A stretch of DNA of 26,705 bases from an uncultured Clostridia bacterium. Lineage in GTDB: Bacteria; Bacillota; Clostridia; TANB77; CAG-508. Location of the stretch: positions 1 through 26,705 of the forward strand of contig CALXJN010000002.1 in NCBI GenBank assembly GCA_944388635.1, read 5' to 3'. The position numbers and the translations under genes were made by a program. Under the pieces are notes generated by a model that was not told the origin of the DNA, ran no database searches, and saw nothing but the letters and a program-made list of their open reading frames with translations. Positions 6,286-14,269 of the stretch are shown here, one piece after another; position 1 is the stretch's first letter, and each line of letters begins with the position of its first letter.

Positions 6286-7677
6286 TTAAAATTCACAATT
6301 TTTTGGAGTTCTTGGGAAAGGAAGCACATCACGAATATTCTGCATACCAGTCAAATACATCATCATTCTTTCAAACCCAAGTCCATACCCACTGTGCACA
6401 CAGCTACCATATCTCCTTAAATCTAAATACCACCAATAATCTTCTTCACTTAAGTTAAGCTCCTTGATACGGCTAGAAAGTTTTTCAAAATCATCTTCCC
6501 TTTGGCTACCACCAATAATTTCACCAATTCCAGGAACTAAGAGGTCGCAAGCTGCAACAGTTTTTCCGTCTGGATTTAATTTCATATAAAACGCTTTAAT
6601 TTCCTTTGGATAATCTGTTACAAAAACAGGTTTTCCGAATAGTTTCTCACTTAAATATCTTTCATGTTCTGTTTGAAGGTCAGTACCCCAAGAAACAGGA
6701 AATTCAAATTTATCATTTACTTTTTCAAGTTCTTTAACAGCATCAGTATAAGAAATTCTTGCAAAATCAGAATTAACAACATTATCTAATCTCTCAAATA
6801 ATGAAGTATCAATAAATTGATTAAAGAATTCCATTTCCTCTGGTGCATTTTCACGCACATAAGAAATAATGTATTTAATCATTTCTTCTGCTAAATCCAT
6901 ATCATCTTTTAAATCAGCAAAACAAATTTCAGGCTCTATCATCCAAAATTCTGCAGCATGCTTTACAGTATTAGAGTTTTCAGCTCTAAAAGTAGGGCCA
7001 AAAGTATAAACATTTCTAAAAGCGTGAGCAAAAGTTTCAACATCTAATTGTCCGCTAACAGTTAAATGAGAAGATTTACCAAAGAAATCTTGAGAAAAAT
7101 CAACATTTCCTTTCTCATCTTTAATAGGGTTATCTAAATCCATAGTAGTTACTCTAAACATTTCGCCAGCACCTTCGCAGTCACTACCTGTAATTATTGG
7201 AGTATGAACATACACAAAACCTTTTTCTTGAAAGAATTTGTGTATTGCAAAAGAAAGCACACTACGAACTCTAAAAACAGCATTAAAAGTATTTGTCCTT
7301 GGACGTAAATGGCTAATAGTTCTTAGATATTCGAAAGAATGTCTTTTCTTTTGAAGAGGATAATCTAAATCCGCTTGATTTATAATTTCAATATTATTAG
7401 CTTTAATTTCAAAAGGTTGCTTTGCATTTTCAGTTTTTAATACTTTACCATTAACAATAATAGATGAGCTAATAGAGAGCTTTCTAATATCTTCAAAATT
7501 AGATAAATTTGTATCAAAAACTATTTGTACATTCTTAAAAAAGCTACCGTCATTTATTTCAATAAAACCAAAATTTTTAGAATCACGAAGAGTTTTAACC
7601 CAACCTGAAATTTCAACTTCTTCACCTTCATATTTGTCAATATTTCTAAATAAGTCTTTAACTAAAATTTTCATCAT
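6286..7677 (-). CDS. asnS: Asparagine--tRNA ligase
   Basis: A 463-residue class IIb aminoacyl-tRNA synthetase that charges tRNA-Asn with asparagine in the cytoplasm. The N-terminus is the anticodon-binding OB fold (GWVKTLRDSKNFGFIEINDGS region). The catalytic core shows class II motif 2 (FRAENSNTVKHAAEFWMIEPE region) and motif 3 (GYGLGFERMMMYLTG). Length matches clostridial AsnRS. The start at 7677 (or the adjacent ATG at 7674) follows AAAGGGG; the open frame further upstream contains a TATAAT (7754-7759) that fits its own promoter, so the long start is rejected. No T-box leader is visible in the short divergent region. The AsnRS rather than AspRS assignment rests on overall similarity and length. 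Confidence 0.95.
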   Translation of the reverse strand: MMKILVKDLFRNIDKYEGEEVEISGWVKTLRDSKNFGFIEINDGSFFKNVQIVFDTNLSNFEDIRKLSISSSIIVNGKVLKTENAKQPFEIKANNIEIINQADLDYPLQKKRHSFEYLRTISHLRPRTNTFNAVFRVRSVLSFAIHKFFQEKGFVYVHTPIITGSDCEGAGEMFRVTTMDLDNPIKDEKGNVDFSQDFFGKSSHLTVSGQLDVETFAHAFRNVYTFGPTFRAENSNTVKHAAEFWMIEPEICFADLKDDMDLAEEMIKYIISYVRENAPEEMEFFNQFIDTSLFERLDNVVNSDFARISYTDAVKELEKVNDKFEFPVSWGTDLQTEHERYLSEKLFGKPVFVTDYPKEIKAFYMKLNPDGKTVAACDLLVPGIGEIIGGSQREDDFEKLSSRIKELNLSEEDYWWYLDLRRYGSCVHSGYGLGFERMMMYLTGMQNIRDVLPFPRTPKNCEF

Positions 7678-7757
7678 GTAAAATCGCCCCTTTAAATCAA
7701 TAATAAACCTATTATATAAAAAAATATAAGAAAATTCAATATCTTTAAGATATATTA

Positions 7758-7787
7758 TAGACATTTTGAATAAAATTTTGATATAAT
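7758..7787 (+). promoter_or_regulatory. Promoter of the CapA-family gene
   Basis: TAGACA, an 18-base spacer, then TATAAT. A TATAAT on the opposite strand at 7754-7759 is a candidate -10 for asnS. Confidence 0.6.
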
Positions 7788-7825
7788 TTAATCAAATTTA
7801 ATAAGAAAGTAGAAGGAGATAAAGT

Positions 7826-9106
7826 ATGAGAGGGAAAACTAGAAGAAAAAAGATAAGACCAAACTATAAAAGAATAATACTTGCATTAATTTTATTATTA
7901 TTATTAATTGCTTTAGCAACATTTGGAATAACACAAATAGTTAAAAATAACGGAAACAGTGAAGTAGGACAAGCAGGAGAAAATGAAGTACAAGAAGAAG
8001 TTGTAGTTCCAGAAGATATTACAATAAATTTAGTTGCAACAGGAGATATAATGTGCCATAGCACAAATTTCAAAGCGGCATATGACTCAGAAACAAAAAC
8101 TTATGACTTTTCATCAGTATTTACAAATGTAGCAAAATATATAACAAAAGCAGATATAGCAATAGGAAATTTAGAAACAACATTTGCAGGAGAAGATAGA
8201 GGATATAGTGGATACCCTACATTCAATTCACCAGCAGAACTAGGTGTTGCCGTAAAAAATATCGGAATAGATATTTTATCAACAGCAAATAATCACAGCA
8301 TGGATAAAAGAGAAAGTGGCGTAATAGCTACATTAGATGCATTAGACGAAATCGGAATTGAACATGTAGGAACATATAGAAGTGAAGAAGAGCAAAATAC
8401 TATACTTGTAAAAGATGTAAATGGAATAAAAATAGCTTTTTTAGCTTTTACATATGGAACAAACGGAATACCAGTACCAGAGGGAAAAGACTATTTAGTG
8501 AATTTAATAGACGAAGACTTAATGCTTGAACAACTAAACCTTGCAAAAGAACAAAATGTAGACGTAATATGTGTAAGCATGCACTGGGGAGCAGAATATC
8601 AACAAAAACAAAACAGTGAACAAGAAAGACTTGCAGACTTTTTATTTGAAAATGGAGCAGATATAATAATTGGAAACCATGCACATGTTGTTGAGCCAAT
8701 GGAAAAAAGAACAATAACATTAGCAGACGGAACAGAAAAAGAAGTGTTTGTTGTATATGCACTTGGAAATTTCATATCAGGACAAGTAAAAGAACACACA
8801 AAAAGTACAGCAATATTGGATATGGAAATAACAAAAGACGGAGAAACAGGAAAAATATCAATAGACAGTGTTGATTATGTACCAGTATATTGCTATGATA
8901 AAGGAGCAGGAAAAAAAGATAGATATGAACTAATAGATATAAGAGCAGCAATGACACAATACGAAAGCGGAGACAAAGGTGAAATTAGTTCAAGCTTATA
9001 TAACACAATAAAAAAAGAATTAGCAAATATAGAAAGTGTACTAGGAGAGCCAATAACAAAAGACGAAGAAATAAATCAGGAAACAAATACAATTGCACAA
9101 GAATAA
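7826..9106 (+). CDS. CapA-family (PGA_cap) metallophosphatase-like protein, membrane-anchored
   Basis: A 426-residue protein with a basic N-terminus, one membrane helix at about 17-38 (IILALILLLLLIALATFGI), a Glu-rich linker, then a CapA domain from about residue 66. Family motifs are present in order: VATGDIMCH, GNLETTF, STANNHSMDK, VSMHWGAEY and IGNHAHVVEPME. These His, Asp and Asn residues form the metal-binding site of the calcineurin-like fold. CapA/PgsA proteins take part in poly-gamma-glutamate or capsule export and anchoring, but many stand-alone homologues exist with unproved roles. There are no pgsB/C/E or cap genes nearby, so a PGA role is not supported here. ATG at 7826 follows AGAAGGAGA. 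Confidence 0.9.
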   Translation: MRGKTRRKKIRPNYKRIILALILLLLLIALATFGITQIVKNNGNSEVGQAGENEVQEEVVVPEDITINLVATGDIMCHSTNFKAAYDSETKTYDFSSVFTNVAKYITKADIAIGNLETTFAGEDRGYSGYPTFNSPAELGVAVKNIGIDILSTANNHSMDKRESGVIATLDALDEIGIEHVGTYRSEEEQNTILVKDVNGIKIAFLAFTYGTNGIPVPEGKDYLVNLIDEDLMLEQLNLAKEQNVDVICVSMHWGAEYQQKQNSEQERLADFLFENGADIIIGNHAHVVEPMEKRTITLADGTEKEVFVVYALGNFISGQVKEHTKSTAILDMEITKDGETGKISIDSVDYVPVYCYDKGAGKKDRYELIDIRAAMTQYESGDKGEISSSLYNTIKKELANIESVLGEPITKDEEINQETNTIAQE

Positions 9107-9130
9107 AATGAGAAATTTAAATTTCTTTTG

Positions 9131-9383
9131 TTTGCAATGCTGAGGTTGCGATTTGGGACGGTTCTGATTCGCAAATTTTAAATGTCAAAAAAGATGAAAG
9201 ATTTAATTTTAAATTACCTGCGCAGCGATTAACGGAGCTGTAAGCGACGGCGAATGTGGCAGACTTCTTTTAAATTATTTTGAAGTCTGCCACAGTAAAG
9301 GTAATGGCAAAATTAAATCTTTCATCTTTTTTAGTAAATATTTTACAACTTGCGAATCAGAACCGTCCCAAATCGCAACCTCA
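9131..9383. repeat. 34-bp-arm palindrome split by an inserted repeat
   Basis: The arms 9131-9164 and 9350-9383 are perfect inverted repeats built on TTGGGACGGTTCTGATTCGC. The same hairpin occurs intact at 24467-24535 (27 of 29 arm positions). The two differences are a G/C and a G/A position, and each is matched by the complementary change in the other arm. Here 185 bases lie between the arms, including the structured repeat at 9187-9332. It lies between convergent genes and would serve both as a terminator. Confidence 0.85.
9187..9332. repeat. Structured intergenic repeat (copy 2), nested in the 9131-9383 palindrome
   Basis: Perfect 24-bp arms (9187-9210 and 9309-9332), A-run on the left and T-run on the right. 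The core 9201-9318 matches copy 1 at 6054-6220 except for a missing 50-base segment. The internal stem GTGGCAGACTTC (9256-9267) pairs with 9282-9293. Copy 1 has G where this has T and C where this has A, a compensatory pair that keeps the stem. Confidence 0.85.
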
Positions 9384-9414
9384 CACAAACTTTTCGTTAT
9401 TTTCTTAATTTTCA

Positions 9415-10362
9415 TTAAAACATATCTTTCTTTTTTAGCCACCAACAAACAATCAAAGTAAGAATAACCGAAATCGTAATCATTATTGGGAAGCCTAAAG
9501 CACTATGCTCAAAAGGCACATTCAAATTCATTCCCCAGAAGCTAGAAATCATTGTTGGAACAGCTATAACCAAAGTGATAGAAGCTAAAAATTTCATTAC
9601 CCCATTTAAATTATTAGAAATTAAAGAAGCATAAGCATCCATTGTACCACTTAAAATATCACTGTAAATTTTACCCATTTCAATTGCTTGCTTATTTTCG
9701 ATAATTGCATCTTCAAGTAAATCCTCATCTTCTTCATAAAGCTTTAAAATTTTACCTCTCATAGTTTTTTCCATGACAACCTCATTAGCCTTTAAAGAAG
9801 TTGAAAAATAAACTAAGCTCTTTTCAATATTAAGTAACTTTAAAAGCTCCTTATTTTTCATAGAATTTTTTAACCTAGACTCAGCAGTTTCTGCCTCTCT
9901 ATTAATCTGCTTTAAATAAGTCAAGAAATATGAAGAATTCGAATAAAGAACCTGCAAAAGGAATCTACTCTTTTTATAAGTTGAGAAATTTTTTACCTTA
10001 TTTTTTTCAAAATCTTCAATAATTTTATTTTTACAAGAACAAACCGTTATAAAAAAGTCATCTCTAACAACAATCATACCTAAAGGCATGGTTGTGTATA
10101 AAGAAATATCATCATGTTTTTCAATTATAGGAACGTCAACAACGAAAAGAACTGTAGAATCATCTTCCTCTTGGTCAATTCTGGCTTGCTCCTCTAAGTC
10201 CAAAGAATAACGAATAAAGCCTTCCTCAATATTTATACTGCTACAGACTTTTTTTATTTCATCATCACTTGGATTAATCAGGTTAATCCAAGAACCTTTC
10301 ACAAAATCATTAATTTCACTTGTTTTACCAGATAAAATATCTGTATTATAAATCTTAAGCAT
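9415..10362 (-). CDS. corA: CorA-family magnesium/divalent cation transporter
   Basis: A 315-residue CorA-type channel. The cytoplasmic N-terminal domain and long helices make up about 250 residues, followed by two C-terminal membrane helices. The signature GMN (residues 277-279, in FWGMNLNVP) closes the first helix and forms the ion selectivity loop. The second helix ends in KKKDMF. CorA pentamers bring Mg2+, and sometimes Co2+ or Ni2+, across the membrane down its gradient. ATG at 10362 is chosen over a GTG at 10374, because GGTAGGTGA then sits at proper spacing. No Mg2+ riboswitch is seen in the short divergent region. Confidence 0.93.
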   Translation of the reverse strand: MLKIYNTDILSGKTSEINDFVKGSWINLINPSDDEIKKVCSSINIEEGFIRYSLDLEEQARIDQEEDDSTVLFVVDVPIIEKHDDISLYTTMPLGMIVVRDDFFITVCSCKNKIIEDFEKNKVKNFSTYKKSRFLLQVLYSNSSYFLTYLKQINREAETAESRLKNSMKNKELLKLLNIEKSLVYFSTSLKANEVVMEKTMRGKILKLYEEDEDLLEDAIIENKQAIEMGKIYSDILSGTMDAYASLISNNLNGVMKFLASITLVIAVPTMISSFWGMNLNVPFEHSALGFPIMITISVILTLIVCWWLKKKDMF

Positions 10363-10399
10363 AACCTTATTCACCTACCTTAAAAATATATACATAATT

Positions 10400-10428
10400 A
10401 TTTTACAATTTTTTTAAAATTAAGTCAA
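10400..10428 (-). promoter_or_regulatory. Promoter of corA
   Basis: On the minus strand TTGACT, a 17-base spacer, then TAAAAT. Its -35 box is 10 bases from the -35 of the divergent ABC-F promoter. Confidence 0.7.
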
Positions 10429-10438
10429 TGTTTTAGCC

Positions 10439-10467
10439 TTGAAATAAAGCCAAAAATATTATATAAT
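10439..10467 (+). promoter_or_regulatory. Promoter of the ABC-F operon
   Basis: TTGAAA, a 17-base spacer, then TATAAT, followed by a GGGGAGG ribosome binding site before ATG 10503. Confidence 0.8.
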
Positions 10468-10502
10468 ATTATATTATTGACTTAAGTGGGGAGGAAAGAT
10501 AA

Positions 10503-12083
10503 ATGCTAGTTGCAACAGGAGTAACAGTAAGATTTGGAAAAAGAATCTTATTTGAAGATGTAAATATAAAATTCGGAAAAGGGAACTGCTATGGAATAAT
10601 AGGTGCAAATGGCGCAGGAAAATCAACATTTTTAAAAGTACTATCAGGAGAAATAGAACCAAGCAAAGGCGAAGTTTCTATGGAAAAGGGCGAAAGATTA
10701 TCAGTTTTGAAACAAGACCACTTTGCATATGAAGAATACAGTGTAATAGATACAGTAATAATGGGAAACCAAGAACTATATAAGATAATGAAAGAAAAAG
10801 AAGCAATATATGCAAAACCAGATTTTTCTGAAGAAGACGGAATGAAAGCCGCAAAACTAGAGGAAAGATTTGCAGAATTAGATGGATGGAATGCAGAAGC
10901 AGATGCTTCAACACTTTTAAACAATTTAGGAATTCCAGGAGAATTTCACTATAAATTAATGAAAGAAATAGAAGCAAAAGATAAAGTAAAAATTTTGCTT
11001 GCCCAAGCTCTATTTGGAAATCCAGATGTATTATTATTAGACGAGCCTACAAACGATTTAGACTTAAAGAGTATAAATTGGCTACAAGAATTTTTAATAG
11101 ACTTTGAAAATACAGTAATAGTTGTATCACATGATAGATATTTCTTAAATAAAGTTTGTACACATATAGCAGATGTAGATTTTGGAAAAATAAAAGTATA
11201 TCCAGGAAATTATGATTTCTGGTATGAATCAAGCCAACTTGCCTTAAAACAAGCAAAGGAGCAAAACAAAAAGAAAGAAGAGAAAATAAAAGAATTGCAA
11301 GAATTTATTGCAAGATTTAGTGCAAATGCATCAAAATCAAAGCAAGCAACTTCAAGAAAAAAATCACTTGAAAAAATAGAATTAGAAGAAATAAAGCCTT
11401 CAAATAGAAGATACCCATATATAGACTTTAAGCCAGACAGAGAACCGGGAAAAGAAATATTAACAGTAAATAATTTATCAAAAACAATAGACGGAGAAAA
11501 AATATTAGATAATATTTCTTTCACAGTAAAAAAAGATGACAAAATTTTATTTTTAGAAGATAAAGAAATAGCAAAAACAATATTATTTCAAATAATTGCA
11601 GGAGAATTAGAACCAGACTCAGGAGAAATAACATTTGGAACAACAATTACAAAAGATTATTTCCCAAAAGATAATAATTATATGTTCAAAGACAATATTC
11701 CACTTGTAGACTGGCTAAGAGCATACTCAAAAGATCCAGATGAAACATATGTAAGAGGATTCTTAGGAAGAATGCTATTTTCAGGAGAGGAAGCACTAAA
11801 GAATGTAAATGTATTATCAGGTGGAGAAAAAGTAAGATGTGTTTTATCAAAAATGATGTTATCAGGTGCAAATTTCTTGATATTTGATGAACCAACAAAC
11901 CACCTAGACATGGAAAGCATAACAGCATTAAATGAAGGAATGAAGAAATTTAAAGGCAATATGTTATTTACGTCACATGACCATGAGTTATGCCAAACTG
12001 TTGCAAACAGAGTAATAGAAATAAAGAAAGACAAAATAATAGACAGAGAATGTACTTATAATCAATATATAGGAATAGAATAG
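10503..12083 (+). CDS. ykpA: ABC-F ATPase, YkpA/YbiT type
   Basis: A 526-residue soluble protein with two ABC ATPase domains and no membrane helices, matching YkpA/YbiT along its length. ABC-F proteins bind the ribosomal E site and affect translation. NBD1 has Walker A GANGAGKS (34-41), Walker B LLLDEPTNDLDL and a degenerate signature (KEIEAKDKVK), as in YbiT. The linker (about 245-300, KKKEEKIKELQEF then SANASKSKQATSRKK) is the P-site tRNA interaction motif region. NBD2 has an intact LSGGEKVRC signature and FDEPTNHLDMES Walker B, but its Walker A position reads FLEDKEIAKTILF and lacks GxxxxGK(S/T). It is the first gene of an operon with two small membrane protein genes. Confidence 0.92.
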   Translation: MLVATGVTVRFGKRILFEDVNIKFGKGNCYGIIGANGAGKSTFLKVLSGEIEPSKGEVSMEKGERLSVLKQDHFAYEEYSVIDTVIMGNQELYKIMKEKEAIYAKPDFSEEDGMKAAKLEERFAELDGWNAEADASTLLNNLGIPGEFHYKLMKEIEAKDKVKILLAQALFGNPDVLLLDEPTNDLDLKSINWLQEFLIDFENTVIVVSHDRYFLNKVCTHIADVDFGKIKVYPGNYDFWYESSQLALKQAKEQNKKKEEKIKELQEFIARFSANASKSKQATSRKKSLEKIELEEIKPSNRRYPYIDFKPDREPGKEILTVNNLSKTIDGEKILDNISFTVKKDDKILFLEDKEIAKTILFQIIAGELEPDSGEITFGTTITKDYFPKDNNYMFKDNIPLVDWLRAYSKDPDETYVRGFLGRMLFSGEEALKNVNVLSGGEKVRCVLSKMMLSGANFLIFDEPTNHLDMESITALNEGMKKFKGNMLFTSHDHELCQTVANRVIEIKKDKIIDRECTYNQYIGIE

Positions 12084-12089
12084 GGGAAA

Positions 12090-12416
12090 ATGAAAATAAA
12101 TAGAAATAAAATGTTAAAATATATAAGAATAACTGTATATATAGCAATTGCAATCTTTATAATTTTGCTAAAATTAACTAATGAACCTATTTGGACATGC
12201 TATATAAATGAAAAATTTGGAATATTATGTCCAACTTGTGGAATGACAAGAGCGATAGAAGCAATATTCAATTTGAATTTTAATTTAGCAATAAAAAATA
12301 ACGCATATTGCACATTAGTGCTATTTCCAATTTTTGCTATATTATTTATAGATGATATAATATGCATGATATTAAAAAAGAGATCTTTTGTAGATATAAT
12401 TTTAGGAGAAAAGTAA
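12090..12416 (+). CDS. DUF2752-family membrane protein
   Basis: A 108-residue protein with an N-terminal membrane helix (about 9-28), the DUF2752 hallmark CPTCGMTRAIEAI (C at about 47 and 50), and a second helix (about 72-95). The CPxCGxTRA motif defines the family; its function is unknown, and the two Cys could bind metal or be redox active. ATG at 12090 is preceded by GGGGAAA and lies 6 bases after the ABC-F stop codon, so it is translated from the same transcript. Confidence 0.85.
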   Translation: MKINRNKMLKYIRITVYIAIAIFIILLKLTNEPIWTCYINEKFGILCPTCGMTRAIEAIFNLNFNLAIKNNAYCTLVLFPIFAILFIDDIICMILKKRSFVDIILGEK

Positions 12417-12417
12417 A

Positions 12418-12579
12418 ATGGATAAAGTAATTATTGGCATAGCATATATTTTAACAATATATTTCTTTTACAATCTTATAAAAATAAGAATAAAAAAAGA
12501 AGAAAATAGAATAAATAAAGTATATATACTTATTGTAATAATTTTATTATTAATAATAATTTGGAATATATTTAGATAA
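12418..12579 (+). CDS. Small two-helix membrane protein, unknown
   Basis: A 53-residue frame starting at ATG 12418, one base after the previous stop, with AGGAGA as ribosome binding site. It has two hydrophobic helices (about 4-20 and 37-51) separated by a charged loop (KIRIKKEENRINK), and ends IIWNIFR. It is followed directly by a strong terminator. Position, ribosome binding site and helix pattern support a real small gene; no family is recognised. It may form a complex with the DUF2752 protein encoded just before it. Confidence 0.65.
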   Translation: MDKVIIGIAYILTIYFFYNLIKIRIKKEENRINKVYILIVIILLLIIIWNIFR

Positions 12580-12581
12580 AC

Positions 12582-12611
12582 AAAAAAGCTCCTTTTTAAG
12601 GAGCGATTTTT
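12582..12611. terminator. Bidirectional terminator between convergent genes
   Basis: Stem GCTCCTT/AAGGAGC with a TTT loop, six A before it and a GATTTTT tail after it. It serves the ABC-F operon (+) and the DUF4190 gene (-). Confidence 0.9.
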
Positions 12612-12619
12612 GTCTTGTA

Positions 12620-12946
12620 TTAATAATAAAGTGATGATGAACTTTCAACTAGTGCTGAAGTTGTTCCAACGATTGCTGCAAAACCAAGAACTATTAAGAA
12701 AACATATAAAGCTAATGCAACAATTCCAAGAACAAGTCCTGCAATTCCCATTCCTCTGCCAGCATCTTTTCTACCAGCAATACTAAAAATAATAGCAATT
12801 ATTGAGCAAGGAATATTAATATACCAAACACAACAGAAAAGTATTGCGATAATACCTAATACCATAGAGGTAATATTAAAACCTTTTCTATTATTTGTAG
12901 ATGTGCTGTTTACTTGCTCCACTTGATTATTTTGTTCTTCTTCCAT
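12620..12946 (-). CDS. DUF4190-like small membrane protein
   Basis: A 108-residue protein: a polar Gln/Asn-rich start (1-22), then two long hydrophobic segments (about 27-56 and 67-95) separated by the loop AGRKDAGRGMGIAG. The repeated pattern MVLGIIAI...IAGLVLGIVALAL is typical of DUF4190, whose function is unknown. ATG at 12946 has a near-ideal AAGGAGGAG ribosome binding site. It ends at the shared terminator 12582-12611. Confidence 0.8.
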   Translation of the reverse strand: MEEEQNNQVEQVNSTSTNNRKGFNITSMVLGIIAILFCCVWYINIPCSIIAIIFSIAGRKDAGRGMGIAGLVLGIVALALYVFLIVLGFAAIVGTTSALVESSSSLYY

Positions 12947-13041
12947 TGTATCTCCTCCTTTTTACTTTAGTTATATATTTCATAAGCCCTAAAACACAAA
13001 ATGTGTATTTTATAAACTTATAATACCAAATAAATTAAAAT

Positions 13042-14094
13042 TTATCTATATTTTTCTTGAATAACCTTAATTTCTTCATAATGATTATTCAAAATATCTA
13101 AAAAGACATCAGCAACTTGTGGATCAAACTGAGTTTCCTTATTTTTTTCTATTTCAGATTTTACAATATCCAAAGATAAAGAATCCCTATAAGTTCTCTT
13201 TGATGTCATAGCATCAAAAGTATCTGCAACAGCAGCAATTCGTGCTAAATAAGGAATTGACTCTCCTTTTAATTTAGAAGGATATCCAAGCCCGTCATAT
13301 CTTTCGTGATGATGCTTTACAATAGGAATAATATCTCTAAAAATAGCAGCATTTGACAAAATATGAACACCAATAGAAGGATGATTTTTTATTTCAGAAT
13401 ACTCATCAGGAGTAAGCTTTCCAGGTTTTAGTAAAATATCATCAGGAATTCCAATTTTTCCTATGTCATGGAAAAGTCCACCTATCTTAAGTGTATGTAA
13501 ATCATCGTCAGATAGACCTAAATATTTACCAATAAGCACAGAATATTCCGAAACTCTATCAGAATGACCTCTTGTATAAGGATCTTTTGCTTCAACTGTG
13601 TATCTTAAAGTCTCAATACTTTCCATATAAGCTTGCTCTAACTTTTGAGTCGTCTCTTTTAACTCATCATTTATTTTCTTTATCATATTCATTTGATTAA
13701 TAGCTTTTACAGCAGACTCGATCAAAAGTAATAATTGGTCAAACTTATCACTCTTTTCACAATACCCTTGAATATCAAGTCTTCTAATAGTTTCAAGAGG
13801 AGGAGCTAAATCTTTGTGACCAGTAAGTAATAAAATATATAATTCCTTATTAAACTTACGAATCTCCTCAACAACTTGATCTCCATGGATAGGAGTCATA
13901 ATAAAGTCCAATATCATTAAATCAAAATGTTCATTTTTAACCTTTTCAATTGCCTCAAGAGGATCAGTAACACCATCAAAAATATATCCGGATTTTTTCA
14001 AAAATATAGATAAGGAATCAATTATACCTATCTCATCATCTACAACAAGCACTTTAATACCATTTGACGCTTGCGTTTGCATATTTTTTCTCAT
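13042..14094 (-). CDS. Response regulator with HD-GYP phosphodiesterase output
   Basis: A 350-residue cytoplasmic protein. Residues 13-125 are a receiver domain: VLVVDDE with acidic D19/D20, phospho-acceptor D63 in LMILDFIMTP, and the Thr/Lys region (LLLTGHKD, YCEKSD). A coiled linker (about 125-165) joins it to an HD-GYP domain with FHDIGKIGIPD (H209, D210), HHHERYDGLGYP (GYP at 270-272) and DTFDAMTSKRTYR. HD-GYP domains hydrolyse cyclic-di-GMP to pGpG or GMP, and the metal ligands look complete. It probably pairs with the histidine kinase encoded just upstream, but a terminator (14153-14186) and a promoter (14116-14144) separate the two genes. Confidence 0.92.
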   Translation of the reverse strand: MRKNMQTQASNGIKVLVVDDEIGIIDSLSIFLKKSGYIFDGVTDPLEAIEKVKNEHFDLMILDFIMTPIHGDQVVEEIRKFNKELYILLLTGHKDLAPPLETIRRLDIQGYCEKSDKFDQLLLLIESAVKAINQMNMIKKINDELKETTQKLEQAYMESIETLRYTVEAKDPYTRGHSDRVSEYSVLIGKYLGLSDDDLHTLKIGGLFHDIGKIGIPDDILLKPGKLTPDEYSEIKNHPSIGVHILSNAAIFRDIIPIVKHHHERYDGLGYPSKLKGESIPYLARIAAVADTFDAMTSKRTYRDSLSLDIVKSEIEKNKETQFDPQVADVFLDILNNHYEEIKVIQEKYR

Positions 14095-14115
14095 ATTACT
14101 TCACATCCTCTAAAA

Positions 14116-14144
14116 AATATATTCCCTAAAAAGAATTGTAGCAA
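14116..14144 (-). promoter_or_regulatory. Promoter of the response regulator gene
   Basis: On the minus strand TTGCTA, a 17-base spacer, then TATATT, placed just after the kinase terminator. Confidence 0.55.
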
Positions 14145-14152
14145 TAAAATAC

Positions 14153-14186
14153 AAAAAAATCAAGAAATTTTTGAAAAATTTCTTGA
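14153..14186 (-). terminator. Intrinsic terminator of the histidine kinase transcript
   Basis: Self-complementary TCAAGAAATTTTT / AAAAATTTCTTGA followed on the minus strand by a T-run. It is AT-rich, so its strength is uncertain. Confidence 0.65.
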
Positions 14187-14209
14187 ATTCGTCATTTTAT
14201 GAGAAAAAT

Positions 14210-14261
14210 ATAAGAAAATTGGACGTTTTGCTTTGCAAATGTCAATGCGTCCCCATTGACA
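14210..14261. repeat. Dispersed 31-bp repeat copy 2 joined to a GGGGAC hairpin
   Basis: 14210-14240 matches 1162-1192 at 30 of 31 positions. It runs into a small hairpin, TGTCAATG (14240-14247) with CATTGACA (14254-14261), whose minus-strand loop reads GGGACG. The strand GTCAATGGGGACGCA resembles GTCATTGGGGACACA in the hairpin at 16099-16140. Confidence 0.6.
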
Positions 14262-14269
14262 ACATTTAA

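Noticed and set aside
7678..7825. T-box leader before asnS
   Set aside because: The region is too short and shows none of the conserved T-box sequence; it holds only divergent promoters.
9111..9126. AGAAATTTAAATTTCT as the CapA-gene terminator
   Set aside because: This is a pure A/T palindrome with no real loop; the larger palindrome at 9131-9383 is the more likely terminator.
10363..10502. Magnesium riboswitch before corA
   Set aside because: The leader is under 50 bases after the predicted promoter, too short for a known Mg2+ riboswitch.
10589..12034. Several long Leu/Ser/Phe-rich minus-strand frames inside the ABC-F gene
   Set aside because: They are antisense to a strongly conserved gene and reflect its codon use; they show no starts with ribosome binding sites.
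12991..13011. Hairpin AAAACACAAAATGTGTATTTT as terminator of the response regulator gene
   Set aside because: The stem is short, imperfect and almost all A/T, with no clean T-run; support is too weak.
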